The notes: generated by a model from the letters alone, not told the origin. A stretch of DNA of 64,000 nt from Riptortus pedestris (GCA_019009955.1 CM032228.1:7067001-7131000); one strand, 5' to 3'; positions 9,578 to 20,350 are shown, counted from the first letter of the stretch. Program-made: numbers and translations.

Positions 9578-11248
9578 CAGGAGTTGCCCAGGGCAGTGGC
9601 CTAGGACCACTACTGTATCTCATATACACATCAGACATCCCTACATCACCATCATGCAGGAGTTGCCCAGGGCAGTGGCCTAGGACCACTACTGTATCTC
9701 ATATACACATCAGACATCCCTACATCACCATCATGCAGGAGTTCCTCAGGGCAGTGGCCTAGGACCACTACTGTATCTCATATACACATCAGACATTCCT
9801 ACATCACCATCATGCAGGAGTTCCTCAGGGCAGTGGCCTAGGACCACTACTGTATCTCATATACACATCAGACATCCCTACATCACCATCAACACTCCTA
9901 GCTACCTATGCAGGAGTTCCTCAGGGCAGTGGCCTAGGACCACTACTGTATCTCATATACACATCAGACATTCCTACATCACCATCATGCAGGAGTTTGG
10001 CCCAGGCAGTGGCCTAGGACCACTACTGTATCTCATATACACATCAGACATCCCTACATCACCATCAACACTTCCTAGCTACTATCAGGAGTTGCCCAGT
10101 GCAGTGGCCTAGGACCACTACTGTATCTCATATACACATCAGACATCCCTACATCACCATCAACACTCCTAGCTACCTATGCAGGAGTTGCCCAGGGCAG
10201 TGGCCTAGGACCACTACTGTATCTCATATACACATCAGACATCCCTACATCACCATCAACACTCCTAGCTACCTATGCAGGAGTTGCCCAGGGCAGTGGC
10301 CCTAGGACCACTACTGTATCTCATATACACATCAGATATCCCTACATCACCATCAACACTCCTAGCTACCTATGCAGGAGTTGCCCAGGGCAGTGGCCTA
10401 GGACCACTACTGTATCTCATATACACATCAGACATCCCTACATCACCATCAACACTCCTAGCTACCTATGCAGGAGTTGCCCAGGGCAGTGGCCTAGGAC
10501 CACTACTGTATCTCATATACACATCAGACATCCCTACATATCCATCAACAAACCTAGCTACCTATGCAGGAGTTGCCCAGGGCAGTGGCCTAGGACCACT
10601 ACTGTATCTCATATACACATCAGATATCCCTACATCACCATCAACACTCCTAGCTACCTATGCAGGAGTTGCCCAGGGCAGTGGCCTAGGACCACTACTG
10701 TATCTCATATACACATCAGATATCCCTACATCACCATCAACCCTACATCACCATCAACACTCCTAGCTACCTATGCAGGAGTTGCCCAGGGCAGTGGCCT
10801 AGGACCACTACTGTATCTCATATACACATCAGACATCCCTACATCACCATCAACACTCCTAGCTACCTATGCAGGAGTTGCCCAGGGCAGTGGCCTAGGA
10901 CCACTACTGTATCTCATATACACATCAGACATCCCTACATCACCATCAACACTCCTAGCTACCTATGCAGGAGTTGCCCAGGGCAGTGGCCTAGGACCAC
11001 TACTGTATCTGATATACACATCAGACATCCCTACATCACCAACAACAATCCTAGCTACCTATGCAGGAGTTGCCCAGGGCAGTGGCCTAGGACCACTACT
11101 GTATCTCATATACACATCAGACATCCCTACATCACCAACAACTCTCCTAGCTACCTATGCAGGAGTTGCCCAGGGCAGTGGCCTAGGACCGCTACTGTAT
11201 CTCATATGCACATCTGACATCCCTACATCACCATCAACTCTCCTAGCG
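9578..11248 (+). repeat. Minisatellite of 18 units derived from the RT GVPQGS box
   Basis: Units open with CAGGAGTT at 9578, 9657, 9736, 9815, 9911, 9990, 10086, 10182, 10278, 10375, 10471, 10567, 10663, 10776, 10872, 10968, 11064 and 11160. Most are 96 bp (32 codons, frame-preserving). The five 79-bp units are all near the 5' end, and one unit is 113 bp. The in-frame translation repeats GVAQGSGLGPLLYLIYTSDI, then a linker ending LLATYA. In a normal RT this segment leads into the FADD catalytic box. Here each LLATYA runs straight back into the next GVAQGS, so the array probably arose by duplication between short GCAG matches. One stretch (10275-10766) stays open across several units. It is a by-product of RT sequence, not a known structural protein. 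Confidence 0.92.
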
Positions 11249-11696
11249 TTTCCTGTAACTTTACAGACGATTCGGACAACTTTACGGACTGCTAAATAGA
11301 ATATCTCACTTGTGTACCAAAAACAAACTAAAAATATACATACGCAAGAGAAGTGTGAAAGCTAAACCTTCGAACATCAGACACATCCAGACTTTCCAAT
11401 CCAAAGTCCTGCGCACCATAGTAGATGCTCCATATTATGTCACCAACCACACTCTCCATAAAGATCTTAATATCCCATTTGTAAAGGACCTAATTACCTT
11501 AGTTTTCAGAAAATTCCACAGGAGGCTATCCAATCCTAGCCCTTTCCAGTACCACTCATCCATATTCCCCTCGACAAGAAACAATGGCCCAGAGATCTCC
11601 TATAGCAGTGTAAAGTGCAGTGATAGCAGTGGCTATTTTCTTATCAAGTGCCATTCCTCCTTATTAAAACAAATGAAAATAAAAAAAACTATGTAG
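11249..11696 (+). pseudogene. Jockey-type LINE ORF2 C-terminal remnant
   Basis: After the last unit the expected FADD box is absent (LLAFPVTLQT instead). The sequence rejoins further downstream in ORF2, with RHIQTFQSKVLRTIVDAP and YYVTNHTLHKDLNIPFVKDL, the conserved jockey C-terminal region. The open segment at 11310-11696 is 128 codons. The catalytic aspartates of this RT are therefore missing from the locus. Confidence 0.85.
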
Positions 11697-12091
11697 ATAC
11701 TTCCTCATACGTTTTATTATTATAAAACTCATTACCAAAATTATTTTTATAAAAAAGTTATTTTAGACACATGAACAGTTTTTATTTGTTTTTGGGATCA
11801 TATGATTGCAACTACGTTTTCAAATAATTGTAGTTGCAATTACTTACTGACGAGAAATAGTTGTAATTGAAAGCCTCAATTACAGAGTTGTAATTAAAAA
11901 ATTAATTGCAATTACTTGGAACGATTAAAGTAATTGTTCTTTGAAACCATCTACTTTTAAATTGTGGACCATATAAATGTTTTCCTAAGTATTTGAAGTA
12001 CGGTTCTGTTTTGATCATTTAATTGAATGTGCAATTGCTCGTGTAATTAATTACATCCCAAATCTGGATGAGTTGACAATGGTAATGCAGC
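11697..12091. other. AT-rich spacer with repeated TAATTGCAATTA-like palindromes
   Basis: Between about 11810 and 11935 there are many overlapping copies of GTAATTGNAATTA-type motifs (GTTGCAATTAC, TTGTAATTGA, GTTGTAATTA, AATTGCAATTAC). A similar cluster occurs at about 290-325. They resemble subterminal repeats of some DNA transposons, but no boundaries can be fixed. Confidence 0.35.
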
Positions 12092-12223
12092 TTTTAGAAG
12101 ATTTCCATTAAGGGAAATCAGCTATTGAGGTCGTACTCATGATGCGATTTTCGACATTTGCCTTCAAATGTCCATCGATCCTACCTAGGAGATGACGAAT
12201 ATGAGGTTCGTTCAAAGTTGTAT

Positions 12224-12305
<82 letters not shown>

Positions 12306-12661
12306 TCTATATATTTGTCTGCTACTCAAACAGTCGCAATTTTTGTCTTATCGTTACCAAATTATATTTTATAGTATTGTATAATCGTTTTATATAGAAG
12401 GAAGATCAAGTTCGTTAATGGCTGAAATCGGACCAGGGGGATAACGGAGACACATTTTCGAAAATCCTGTCCCCTAACCTCTCTTCCCACTGGTCCGATT
12501 TCAGCCATTAACGAACTTCATCTTTATTTTTACATCTTCTGAACGGACCTCATTTTAGTCCTCTTGTGGGTCGGGTTGATGGACATTTGAGGAAATTTTT
12601 CGAAAATTACGTCACGAGTACGACTTCTATAGCTGATTACCCTTAAGGCAAATCTGCTAAA
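12092..12661. mobile_element. Inverted pair of family A 3' halves with (TA)n-(GA)n
   Basis: Positions 12092-12436 are a minus-strand copy (terminal hairpin, 3' arm, TA at 12223-12279, GA at 12280-12304, then the core to GCTGAAATCGGACCAGGGGG). From about 12455 the sequence turns to plus strand (CCCACTGGTCCGATTTCAGC, GAACGGACCTCATTTTAGTC) and ends GGCAAATCTGCTAAAAC at 12661. The two outer arms are inverted repeats of each other. Confidence 0.75.
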
Positions 12662-12775
12662 ACAGAAAGGATTTTTGTTGGAGAGCCTTGCCCTTAAAAT
12701 ATGTTGAATAATTGAGTATTGGTTCCAGAATAAGAAGGATATAAATATTGTTGGGGTTAGATTGTAGTTTAAACC

Positions 12776-13290
12776 AGGCCCGGGCAACTTTTGACATGTT
12801 GCGGGCCAAACTTTAGTCTGCAAATACGTTCGCGGGCTGCTTTTAAAAGTAGTGCATTTTAAAGTAGTGTTCATTATTTTTAACGATAGATATCAGACAT
12901 GAAATTATACGACAATGTAATTATGACGCAATTTATTAAAATAAAATGGAATGAAAAAAAAAATGGGTACAACATTATAATTAAATCGTAACATTTGGAA
13001 TTGTTACAAACAACAAAAGTTAAATGAACTTGAATTTGGGAAACAAATCCATTGATGTTTGGGTTAATTCCACTGATATAAAGACGAAAAGAATTTTCCA
13101 AATTATCGTCAGTCAGCCTTGTACGATGTTTTGATTTATTTACTTTCATCATTGAAAAGAACTGTTTGCATTTATAAGTACTACAAAACTCACAAACCTT
13201 TCATCATATTCTTCATTTGGAGTTAGTAGTGTAATATTTTATTTTAATCGGGTTTTTTTCAAAATGTCCTGCGGGCCGATCAAACCATAC
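12776..13290 (-). pseudogene. hAT-superfamily transposase C-terminal remnant
   Basis: On the minus strand, TYKCKQFFSMMKVNKSKHR runs into TRLTDDNLENSFRLYISG and INPNINGFV. This matches the C-terminal dimerisation segment of ZBED/SCAND3/GTF2IRD2-type hAT transposases (S-M-x(4)-KSxxRxRLTDxxLxxxLR). The flanks are GC-rich motifs with GCGGGCC (12805-12812 and 13271-13278) in opposite orientations, like hAT ends of this group. Only this C-terminal segment survives. Confidence 0.65.
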
Positions 13291-13918
13291 CGAGCCCCTC
13301 CCCCCCCCCCCGGTATGGTTTAAAGCATGGGGAAGTAGTAGTAAAAATAGTGATTTTTTTGGTGAAGGCGTGTGGTCATTGCTTTTTTTGTTGTTAATGT
13401 TTTGGCGGTTTTTTGCTGATATTGTGTATGACGGAGCCGGCTCATTTAGCCTAGAGGGCGTTGTCCGCGGCCATTAACTCCACTCTATGGAAATGCAGCC
13501 GCCTCAATAAAAGCTGCCCACGTGTCATTGCTCGCGCGGAAAGGGCAACTGCAAAAAATGGGCACAACAAAAAAAGTGGAATCTGTCCCAGAGGAGAGCT
13601 CCCCCTAGCGGACATATTTTACAAACACACCCTCAATCCGCTCAAAGCTCATTGTTAAATCAAGCCCATTCAAGGGATTTGGGCTCAATCGAGCTAACCC
13701 TAGGCCTCAACCCCTCTGCGTTTTTATAGGAACATTAGTCTGAGGCTGGGGTTGAAACTCGGCGAACTGGGGTTGTCCTCGCTCAACCTCCGGCATTGCT
13801 TGGCCTGATGATAGGTTGGCTCAATCAAAGCACTGATTGCTCTATGCGCTTTATAATTGGCAATCAATCACTCAGGGAGATCTTTGGGGCACAATTCTGC
13901 ATCAGGGAGGAGTCAGAA
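13291..13918. other. GC-richer non-repeat sequence
   Basis: Begins with a C run (about 13301-13312). Positions 13430-13900 are notably GC-richer and unlike any repeat in the window. Frames at 13461-13658 and 13796-14077 have no recognisable domain. Candidate unique host DNA. Confidence 0.35.
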
Positions 13919-13920
13919 TA

Positions 13921-14420
13921 CAGCAGAGCGTCGATTATCCGAACGTTCGATTATCGGAACCAGTTTTTTTTTTTTTTTTTGTTTTTTTTTTTTTTTTTTT
14001 TTATGAGTAATTTTAATTTTACAACTGATCATTTAATTTACTTATTGGTATGTTATAATTATTGTTACTTTGAATAAAATTAAACTAAAATAAAATTCTT
14101 TCTCATAAACTGATTCGTTACATATTTGTATCTGGTTCAATGTGTGTTCAATGAAATTAGACGTTGAATATGCATTGGTTTATTTAGAACTGTATGCACT
14201 ACCTAATTTGTTCATTGCATTAGATTCTGTGAAACCCTTTCCGTTCATATAACTGGTTGTGGATAGCTTACTTTCAGTTTCAAACCATTCTTTGTGAGGT
14301 GTATACTGTATTTGTATTGTACATGTAGCTCAATTAGACAACTTATACATATGTATGTATGTATTTCATAACACTCGTTTCTTCACTATGCTCATACATA
14401 CTATGTTTATATAAATAAAC

Positions 14421-14480
<60 letters not shown>

Positions 14481-14606
14481 GAAGTTATTTTAGATCTCCC
14501 ATTTCCTTATTATTTATAAGAAAATAAATAAACACAAAATAAATAAAAATTTTGATTATCCGAACCACCTCTGACAACATTAGTTCGGATAATCAACGCT
14601 CTACTG
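13921..14606. mobile_element. pogo/Tigger-like non-autonomous transposon with TA duplication
   Basis: Starts CAGCAGAGCGTCGATTATCC and ends with the inverse of CAGTAGAGCGTTGATTATCC, so the terminal inverted repeats differ by two bases in 24. It is flanked by TA on both sides (13919-13920 and 14607-14608). CAGTAGAxCxTCGATTATCCG termini with a TA target are characteristic of the pogo/Tigger group. The 686-bp interior is AT-rich with two long poly-T tracts (about 13964-14003 and 14427-14478) and has no transposase. Confidence 0.88.
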
Positions 14607-14620
14607 TATTTCAAACGTCA

Positions 14621-15052
14621 ATCTCGCAGGGGTTACCTAAACTAAGCAGATTTCCCACTTGAAGGTAATCATAACATCCATCACACTGAATGCTTTGTTT
14701 TTTATCTTTATTTTGCGATTTTAATGTGTTTTTTCTCAAAAAAATAATAACCCACTTCATTATTTTTATGTAGTTTTTATTATTAATTACACTTGATATT
14801 TACTGAATTTTATGTCTATTTATTTTGCGGTATCATAGACTTCTTCGCTGGGCTGTATTTTCTTCTTCTCCAAACCAGTTTCAGATAATTCCGGTTCAGC
14901 CGGAATAGTTGTCCCGGATAGGCCTGAAAGGCCACAGACTTGGATCTATTCGGAACACCTGTGGCGATGAATAGATGATAGGAGTAGAACAAGCAGACAT
15001 TTGCACAGGGAAGAGTGACGAGAAGACTGCTGGGGCTGAAAGTCTCATTTTT
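14621..15052. other. Family A 5' relic followed by unassigned sequence
   Basis: CAATCTCGCAGGGGTTACCT, AAACTAAGCAGATTTCCCAC (about 14620-14660) is a diverged family A 5' end. The rest of the interval shows no recognisable element. Confidence 0.5.
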
Positions 15053-15213
15053 AGCAGATTTCCCTTAAGGGAAATCAGCTATTGAGGTTGTACTCATGTC
15101 GGAATTTTCGACATTTTTCTTCAAATGTCCATCGATCCTACCTAGAAGATGACGAAAATGAGGTCCGTTCAAAACTGTATATATATATCTATATCTATAT
15201 ATATATCTATATA

Positions 15214-15254
<41 letters not shown>

Positions 15255-16084
15255 TTGTCTGTTACCGCTCTAGCGGTCGCAATTATTGTTTAATCCTTAC
15301 CAAACTTCATATTTAAGAGTTTTATGTAAAAAGAAAGATCAAGTTCGTTAACGGCTGAAATCAGACCAGTGGGAAGGGGGGGTTTAGGAGGGGTAGGATT
15401 TTTCCGAAAATTTCGAAATATCTCCGTTACATATAGCGTCGGATCGAAAAATTATACAGAATCAATCTTATTACAAATTAAATTTACTATAAATATTGAT
15501 ATATACATTTATTCTCTATCTTGAATATTAACCGAGATATTTGCATTTTTCAGTTTTCACCAAACCGCCACTTCTACTCATGTTACGTAAACAATACTCT
15601 GATACATAATAAATCACATTATTGGAAGTTTAAATACCAAAAATTGTATTCAAGAGACCTTTATTATACGAGATACATGCAAATATGCACTAGTGACTCC
15701 CCCCCCCCCCGTCTTAAAGTTTTGGACTACTTAAAATTTTATTGATTGAGATAACAATTATTCTGACTCCATTATTAACCAACAGTACTAGATATAGTAC
15801 CCTTCGAATAGTTACTCACATATAATTAATGTGTTATATTCAATGATATATTTCAGTAATTGTTTTTCTTTCCTCGGTTGTGAGGCGGGACGCCGTTTGT
15901 TTACATTTCTAACCCTAAGGGGACGCTCTTCCTTGATCCCCCGGCAGGCTATTGAAATTGGATGAAACATTTCTTATTTCCGTTTGAATTTATTCACGGT
16001 GTTGTGTTAGCAGTATGCATATTTATCTATTACTAAACTTCACGAGGGAAATCTGCTTAGTTTACGCAGCCCCTGCGTGACGGA
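15053..16084 (-). mobile_element. Family A element, long form, full length
   Basis: At 1032 bp this is the best long-form copy. It runs from AGCAGATTTCCCTTAAGGG (3' hairpin) through the 3' arm, an interrupted (TA)n at 15177-15252, the core, a C run at about 15691-15700, and the long-form arm (TTCACGGTGTTGTGTTAGCA), to TTACGCAGCCCCTGCGTG and GGAC. T runs flank both ends. No ORF of substance. Confidence 0.87.
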
Positions 16085-16289
16085 CTTTTTGTTAAATTTT
16101 GATGAGAAAATTATGTCAAGTTTAATCACTTAACCAACCGCTAAGTTGTTAATTTGGTAAGTATTTTGCATCGATAGGGAAATAACTAGAGATAGGAGTT
16201 TTAAAGTAATTTGGCTATGGGAATCTGAGTTGTGTCTTACCCAAAATAGTTTGGGAATCCATGGTTTATATTCTTATTGGATGAGAGAG

Positions 16290-16490
16290 CATTTAGTAGC
16301 AAGTTTTAGCCGGTATACTCGTATTGACTACTATTTACTGTTAGTCGAGGAGGCTACAGAGGAATGGCACTCTACAATCCCATCAGGATCAATAAGAAGG
16401 CCATGTCCTCTCTCTACTACTGTTTTAATTTATGCAAAGTGCACTTTCAGAGTCAGCGCTCTATCATCAGTGCGTGCTGACAAACCAAAA
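16290..16490 (-). repeat. Penelope-like element tail with hammerhead-core-like motif
   Basis: On the minus strand the sequence CTGATGA (16464-16470) is followed by an AGAG/CTCT stem and GAAA (16445-16448). The plus-strand segment GTCGAGGAGGCTACAGAGG, AATGGCACTCTACA (16341-16378) recurs at 17820-17854. Assignment to a Penelope-like element is an inference from the motif order. Confidence 0.4.
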
Positions 16491-16785
16491 CTTAAAGCTA
16501 AAATAACATACTTAGCATGACCAAAGTGTAAAAACAGTCACAAAACAATAAAAAAGAAGTTATACACAGGATATACAACAATAGAAAATTTAAAAAAAAA
16601 AAGTCAACCGATAAAAATCTAAAAATCCAGGTAGTGGGGATTATTTTCACCCATATATGAATGATAATGGCTAAAAAATACCTTTGTTCTTCATGCCTTA
16701 GTAAATTTGTTTCGTTATTTTAGTTTAGATAGTTTATAGATTTTATAGATCATTATGATGCACGCTTATGGTCTTCATTTTTAAC

Positions 16786-16858
16786 AGATTTCCCTTAAGG
16801 GAATCTTCAAATCTCCATGGATCCTGCCTAGGAGATGACGAAAATGAAGTCCGTTCAA

Positions 16859-16895
<37 letters not shown>

Positions 16896-17553
16896 TATAT
16901 AGGGCAGTAGAGGAGAGAGAGAGAGCGAGGAGAACAGAGGAGAGAGAGAGAGAGAGAGAGAGAGGAGACGCGAGAGAGATATATTAGAGAGATGAGTATG
17001 AGAGTAGAGAACTACCAATATTTATAGTAAATTTAATTTACAATAAGATTGGTTCTATACAATTTTTTGATCCGACGTATGGTAAAGGAGATATTTCATA
17101 TTTTCGAAAATCTCCCCCTCTAAACCCCCCCCCCCCTCCCAAATTACCGCTAGAGCGGTAACAAGTATATATATCTTCAAGTATATATGTCTGTTACCGC
17201 TCTGGCGGTCGCAATTTTAGTTCGATCGTTACCAAACGCGATATTTAGTCGTTTTATGTAAAAAGAAAGATCAAGTTCGTTAACGGCTGAAATCGGACCA
17301 GTGGGAGGGGGGGTTTAGAGGGGAGTATTTTCGAAATATCTCCGTTACTATACGTCGGATCGAAAAATTGTACAGAATCAATCTTATTGCAAATTAAATT
17401 TACTATAAATATTATTATTTAATTTAGAGTGACTTTCCCGCCAAAAGCTTGTGCGGCCGTTTCCTTGACTGCTCGGCTCTCGTGAAATTTCTCTATTGTA
17501 AAAGTTCATGTGGGAAATCTGCTTAGTTTACGCAGCCCCTGCGTGACGGACTT
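16786..17553. mobile_element. Rearranged family A cluster: minus, plus and minus pieces
   Basis: Positions 16786-16860 are a minus-strand 3' end leading into (TA)n and (GA)n (about 16861-16990). Positions 17018-17168 are a plus-strand core (TATAGTAAATTTAATTTACA, poly-C, ACCGCTAGAGCGGTAACA). Positions 17186-17553 are a minus-strand copy from GTCTGTTACCGCTCTGGCGG to GTTTACGCAGCCCCTGCGTG. The plus and minus cores meet head to head across a short TA spacer, so the centre is an inverted repeat. Confidence 0.75.
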
Positions 17554-17870
17554 TTATCGGCTAATTATTTTGTAAATTGTCTATTGGTGTTTATCTTGTA
17601 CATGTTTTGTTTTTTTACCGTTTTTGGCACTGTTGTCCATGCTATGTTTGTTATTTGGTCTTAAGATTTTTGTTCGTCCCCTGTTTTGTAAAGCCCTGAT
17701 GATGGAGGGCTACTCTGAAAGTGCATAGTAGGGAACAAAGCCTTTTTATTGGTCCTACTCGGACAAAGGGCATTCAAGTTGTAGTCTGCATACTCGAATT
17801 GACTAATAGTTATCGTTAGTCGAGGATGCTACAGAGGAATGGCACTCTACAGTCCCTTGATGGAAATAAG
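17554..17870 (+). repeat. Penelope-like element tail with hammerhead-core-like motif, second copy
   Basis: CTGATGA (17696-17702), a GGAG/CTCT stem with loop GGCTA, then GAAA (17717-17720) and GTGCATAGTAGGG. It is followed at 17793-17860 by the block ACTCGAATTGACTAATAG, GTCGAGGATGCTACAGAGG. The motif is inverted relative to the copy at 16290-16490 while the GTCGAGG block is direct, so these tails have a composite structure. Confidence 0.4.
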
Positions 17871-18566
17871 GACTTTACGTGGGGAGGTGTAGCCAATTTA
17901 GAGATGTTTCTGCTAATGATGAGACTGGTCAGGTCGTGGAGGGGGATGCCAATCCCAGATGATATTATTAGAGATTTGTTGAGGATGCCCAAGATAAACT
18001 AGGGAATTAATAAAGAACTGTATTAGGGAGGTAAAGCCCCTGTGAAACGGACCGTTTAGACCAATATTCTCTCTCTCTCTCTTTCTCTCAGTCCCCCCCC
18101 CCTCACTTTCTCTCTCTCTGTGGGGAGGGAGCGACAAAAGAGATATCTATTGGGAAAAGTCGAGATTTAATTAAAGGAGGGTCTCCTTTTGCGGAGGGCC
18201 GTGGATATTGTGCGGGGGAATGCAATTTGGAAGGCTCAAAGACAGGGCTTGGGATCGATCAGGCTTCTCTCTGTTTGTCTTGGGAGAAACACGATCAAAT
18301 AGCCTGCTTTCGGATATACATTAGAGGCCCTCTCGCCAAATTCTATTGGCTCTGCCCCCCTCCCCTCCTTATTGACTCCCCCCCCCCCCCGACCAGCCTA
18401 CGCTCACTCAAAAAGCCCATGGCTTTACCTTTTAGGCTAATGCTTTTCCTCTGTAAGAAATTCTATATTCACTATCCTCAACCCTTTAGGACAGCCCTCA
18501 CAATAGAGCCGTTCACAATCGAGCCCTTCACCAACTGACTCATCCAGGCGGTCAGCTCAGACCACA
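17871..18566. other. Unassigned sequence
   Basis: Moderate GC, with a (CT)n-rich patch (18066-18120) and two C runs (about 18355 and 18378-18390). Open frames at 17913-18137 and 18227-18538 are low-complexity or without similarity that I recognise. Confidence 0.4.
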
Positions 18567-18983
18567 TGGGCTGCGTGTAATAAGCAGATTTCCCAACCGC
18601 AAGACTACGTTATTTTTTCTGCAATAAGCTGCCTATGAGGACAGGACCTAAAAGTTTACTCACCTTAAATATTACAAAAAATAATTTTTACATCACTCTG
18701 ATATGAAAGTAGTTACATAGTATGTAAGTATGGAAAGTGGGTCTTTTTATAATAACTTGAAACAGCTGTTCTCTTCCCACTCTAGGGAGGAAAAAACTTT
18801 TCCCTCCCTTTAATGAAGTTACAGTTTCCAACGCTAGGTTACGCTAGCGTTTCTATTCGAAAAACGATTTATATTTTAATTATTTTAAAGCACTAAAGAT
18901 ATTATTGGTTGATTACTTATCATGAGAAAATATAATTACACTAATTTAACTTAGTTTTATTATAAAATTCGTTTATGTCATTT
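18567..18983. other. Family A 5' relic and unassigned AT-rich sequence
   Basis: GGGCTGCGTGTAATAAGCAG, ATTTCCCAACC (18569-18597) is a degraded family A 5' end. The remainder has no recognised content. Confidence 0.45.
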
Positions 18984-19484
18984 ACCCCCCACCCCCCCCG
19001 CGCCCCACCCCCCCCCCCCCCCACCCCCCCCCACCCACACCCCACCCCCCCCTAACCCCCCCACCCACCCACCTCCCCCCCCCCCCACCCCCCCCCTCCC
19101 ACACCCCCCCCCCCACCCACCCCCCCCCCCCCCCACCCCCCCCCCCCCCCACCCCACCCGCCCCCCACCCCCCCCCCCCCCCACCCCCCCCCCCCCCCAC
19201 CCCCCCCCCCCCCCACCCCCCCCCCCCCCCACCCCCCCCCCCCCCCACCCCCACCCCCCCCCCCCCCCGCCGCCCCCCACCCCCCCCCCCCCCCACCCCC
19301 CCCCCCCCCCACCCCCCCCCCCCCCCACCCCCCCCCCCCCCCACCCCCCCCCCCCCCCACCCCCCCCCCCCCCCACCCCCCCCCCCCCCCACCCCCCCCC
19401 CCCCCCACCCCCCCCCCCCCCCACCCCCCCCCCCCCCCACCCCCCCCCCCCCCCACCCCCCCCCCCCCCCACCCCCCCCCCCCC
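18984..19484. repeat. (C15A)n low-complexity array, about 500 bp
   Basis: From about 19100 onward single A residues are spaced 16 bases apart in an otherwise pure C tract (for example A at 19327, 19343, 19359, 19375, and on to 19440, 19455, 19471). The first 150 bases are a degenerate version with C3-C8 blocks, T and G. The minus strand is a run of G15T units. Translations of the minus strand give glycine/tryptophan/valine repeats and are artefacts. Exact length is likely affected by homopolymer sequencing error. Confidence 0.85.
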
Positions 19485-19599
19485 ATGGGATAATGAGATA
19501 TTAAGTATTTTAGAAACAGATGAATATTATATCTGTTTGATTCCATTTCTTTTGCAAATTAATACTTTTTTCTCTTATTAAAGATTTTAACACAGTTGG

Positions 19600-20350
19600 A
19601 TTAATGTTATTGTAAATTACCTATTCGCTACTTTCACTTCGCACTTTTGGCGTGGATATCGACTATTTCATTGCCTATAATTCCTGCATGTGCCTTGACC
19701 CATTTGAAGTGAATGCAAGTCAGCCTGTTTTTTTCAATTGTGTTATATTATGGTGTATTTGTTCTATATATTCCTTGTGGTTTTTCATGTTGTCTAGTTT
19801 GTAAATGCTGTGTGTAGTAGAATGTAAGTGTTTAGTTGTAAGACCATTTCATTTACATATTTTAGAGCCAGTAAGACGGCAATAATGTTTGCCTGGTTAT
19901 TAGAACGATGGTTGCCTAATTTACAGTTTTTACACTGTTATAATATCATCGGTTTTATTGGGCCATCCTACAAAATTGGAAAAAGGCAGAACATTGTGGT
20001 ATGTCCATCCTTGCGTCCCCGTCTGTAATTATAAATTGTATATTGGTATGCGTGATGTTGTATTTTCAGTAATTAAGTAACTAATAGCGGGTGTTAGTCC
20101 AGAAGTGTAGATCCGTATTCGATGTATAGGTACGAGAGTGTTCTATTTCATCTGCTGCTATTTAGTTAGTAGTTTGATGCAGTTTTTGTATGTTATATCT
20201 GTCAGTATATTCTTCCGCAATTATCTTAATAGGGACCAAATTGGACAAGAAACATGCAGCTTCAAATGAAATAGTGCGATATCCTTTTATTATTTTAATT
20301 CCAATAAGCCTCTGAACCCTCTAGAGCTTTTTAATTCTGGAATCTTTGCT
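19600..20350 (-). pseudogene. Non-LTR retrotransposon ORF2 relic: post-RT region and RNase H
   Basis: Reading the minus strand from about 20350, RRVQRLIGIKIIKGYRTI is preceded by a stop and followed by SFEAACFLSNLVPIKIIAEE, the conserved region after the RT of jockey/I/R1-type elements. Near 19900, KLGNHRSNNQANIIAVLLAL corresponds to the first part of RNase H. Near 19670, IHFKWVKAHAGIIGNEIVDI is the RNase H box containing the HAGIxGNExAD motif. Several stops and frameshifts separate these blocks, so the gene is dead. Confidence 0.75.

Noticed and set aside
10275..10766. A 163-residue repetitive secreted or structural protein
   Set aside because: The residues are the jockey RT box repeated; the frame is broken by 79- and 97-bp units and has no signal or independent start.
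9578..11248. CRISPR array
   Set aside because: Units are contiguous 96-bp repeats without unique spacers, and they encode an RT motif in a eukaryotic context.
13921..14606. Retroposon poly-A tails as the explanation of the long T runs
   Set aside because: The segment is bounded by matching TIRs and TA duplications of a pogo-like element; the T tracts are internal.
18978..19546. Three overlapping minus-strand frames encoding glycine-rich proteins
   Set aside because: They are translations of the (C15A)n array in different frames; composition is dictated by the repeat and no start, signal or flanking gene structure supports them.
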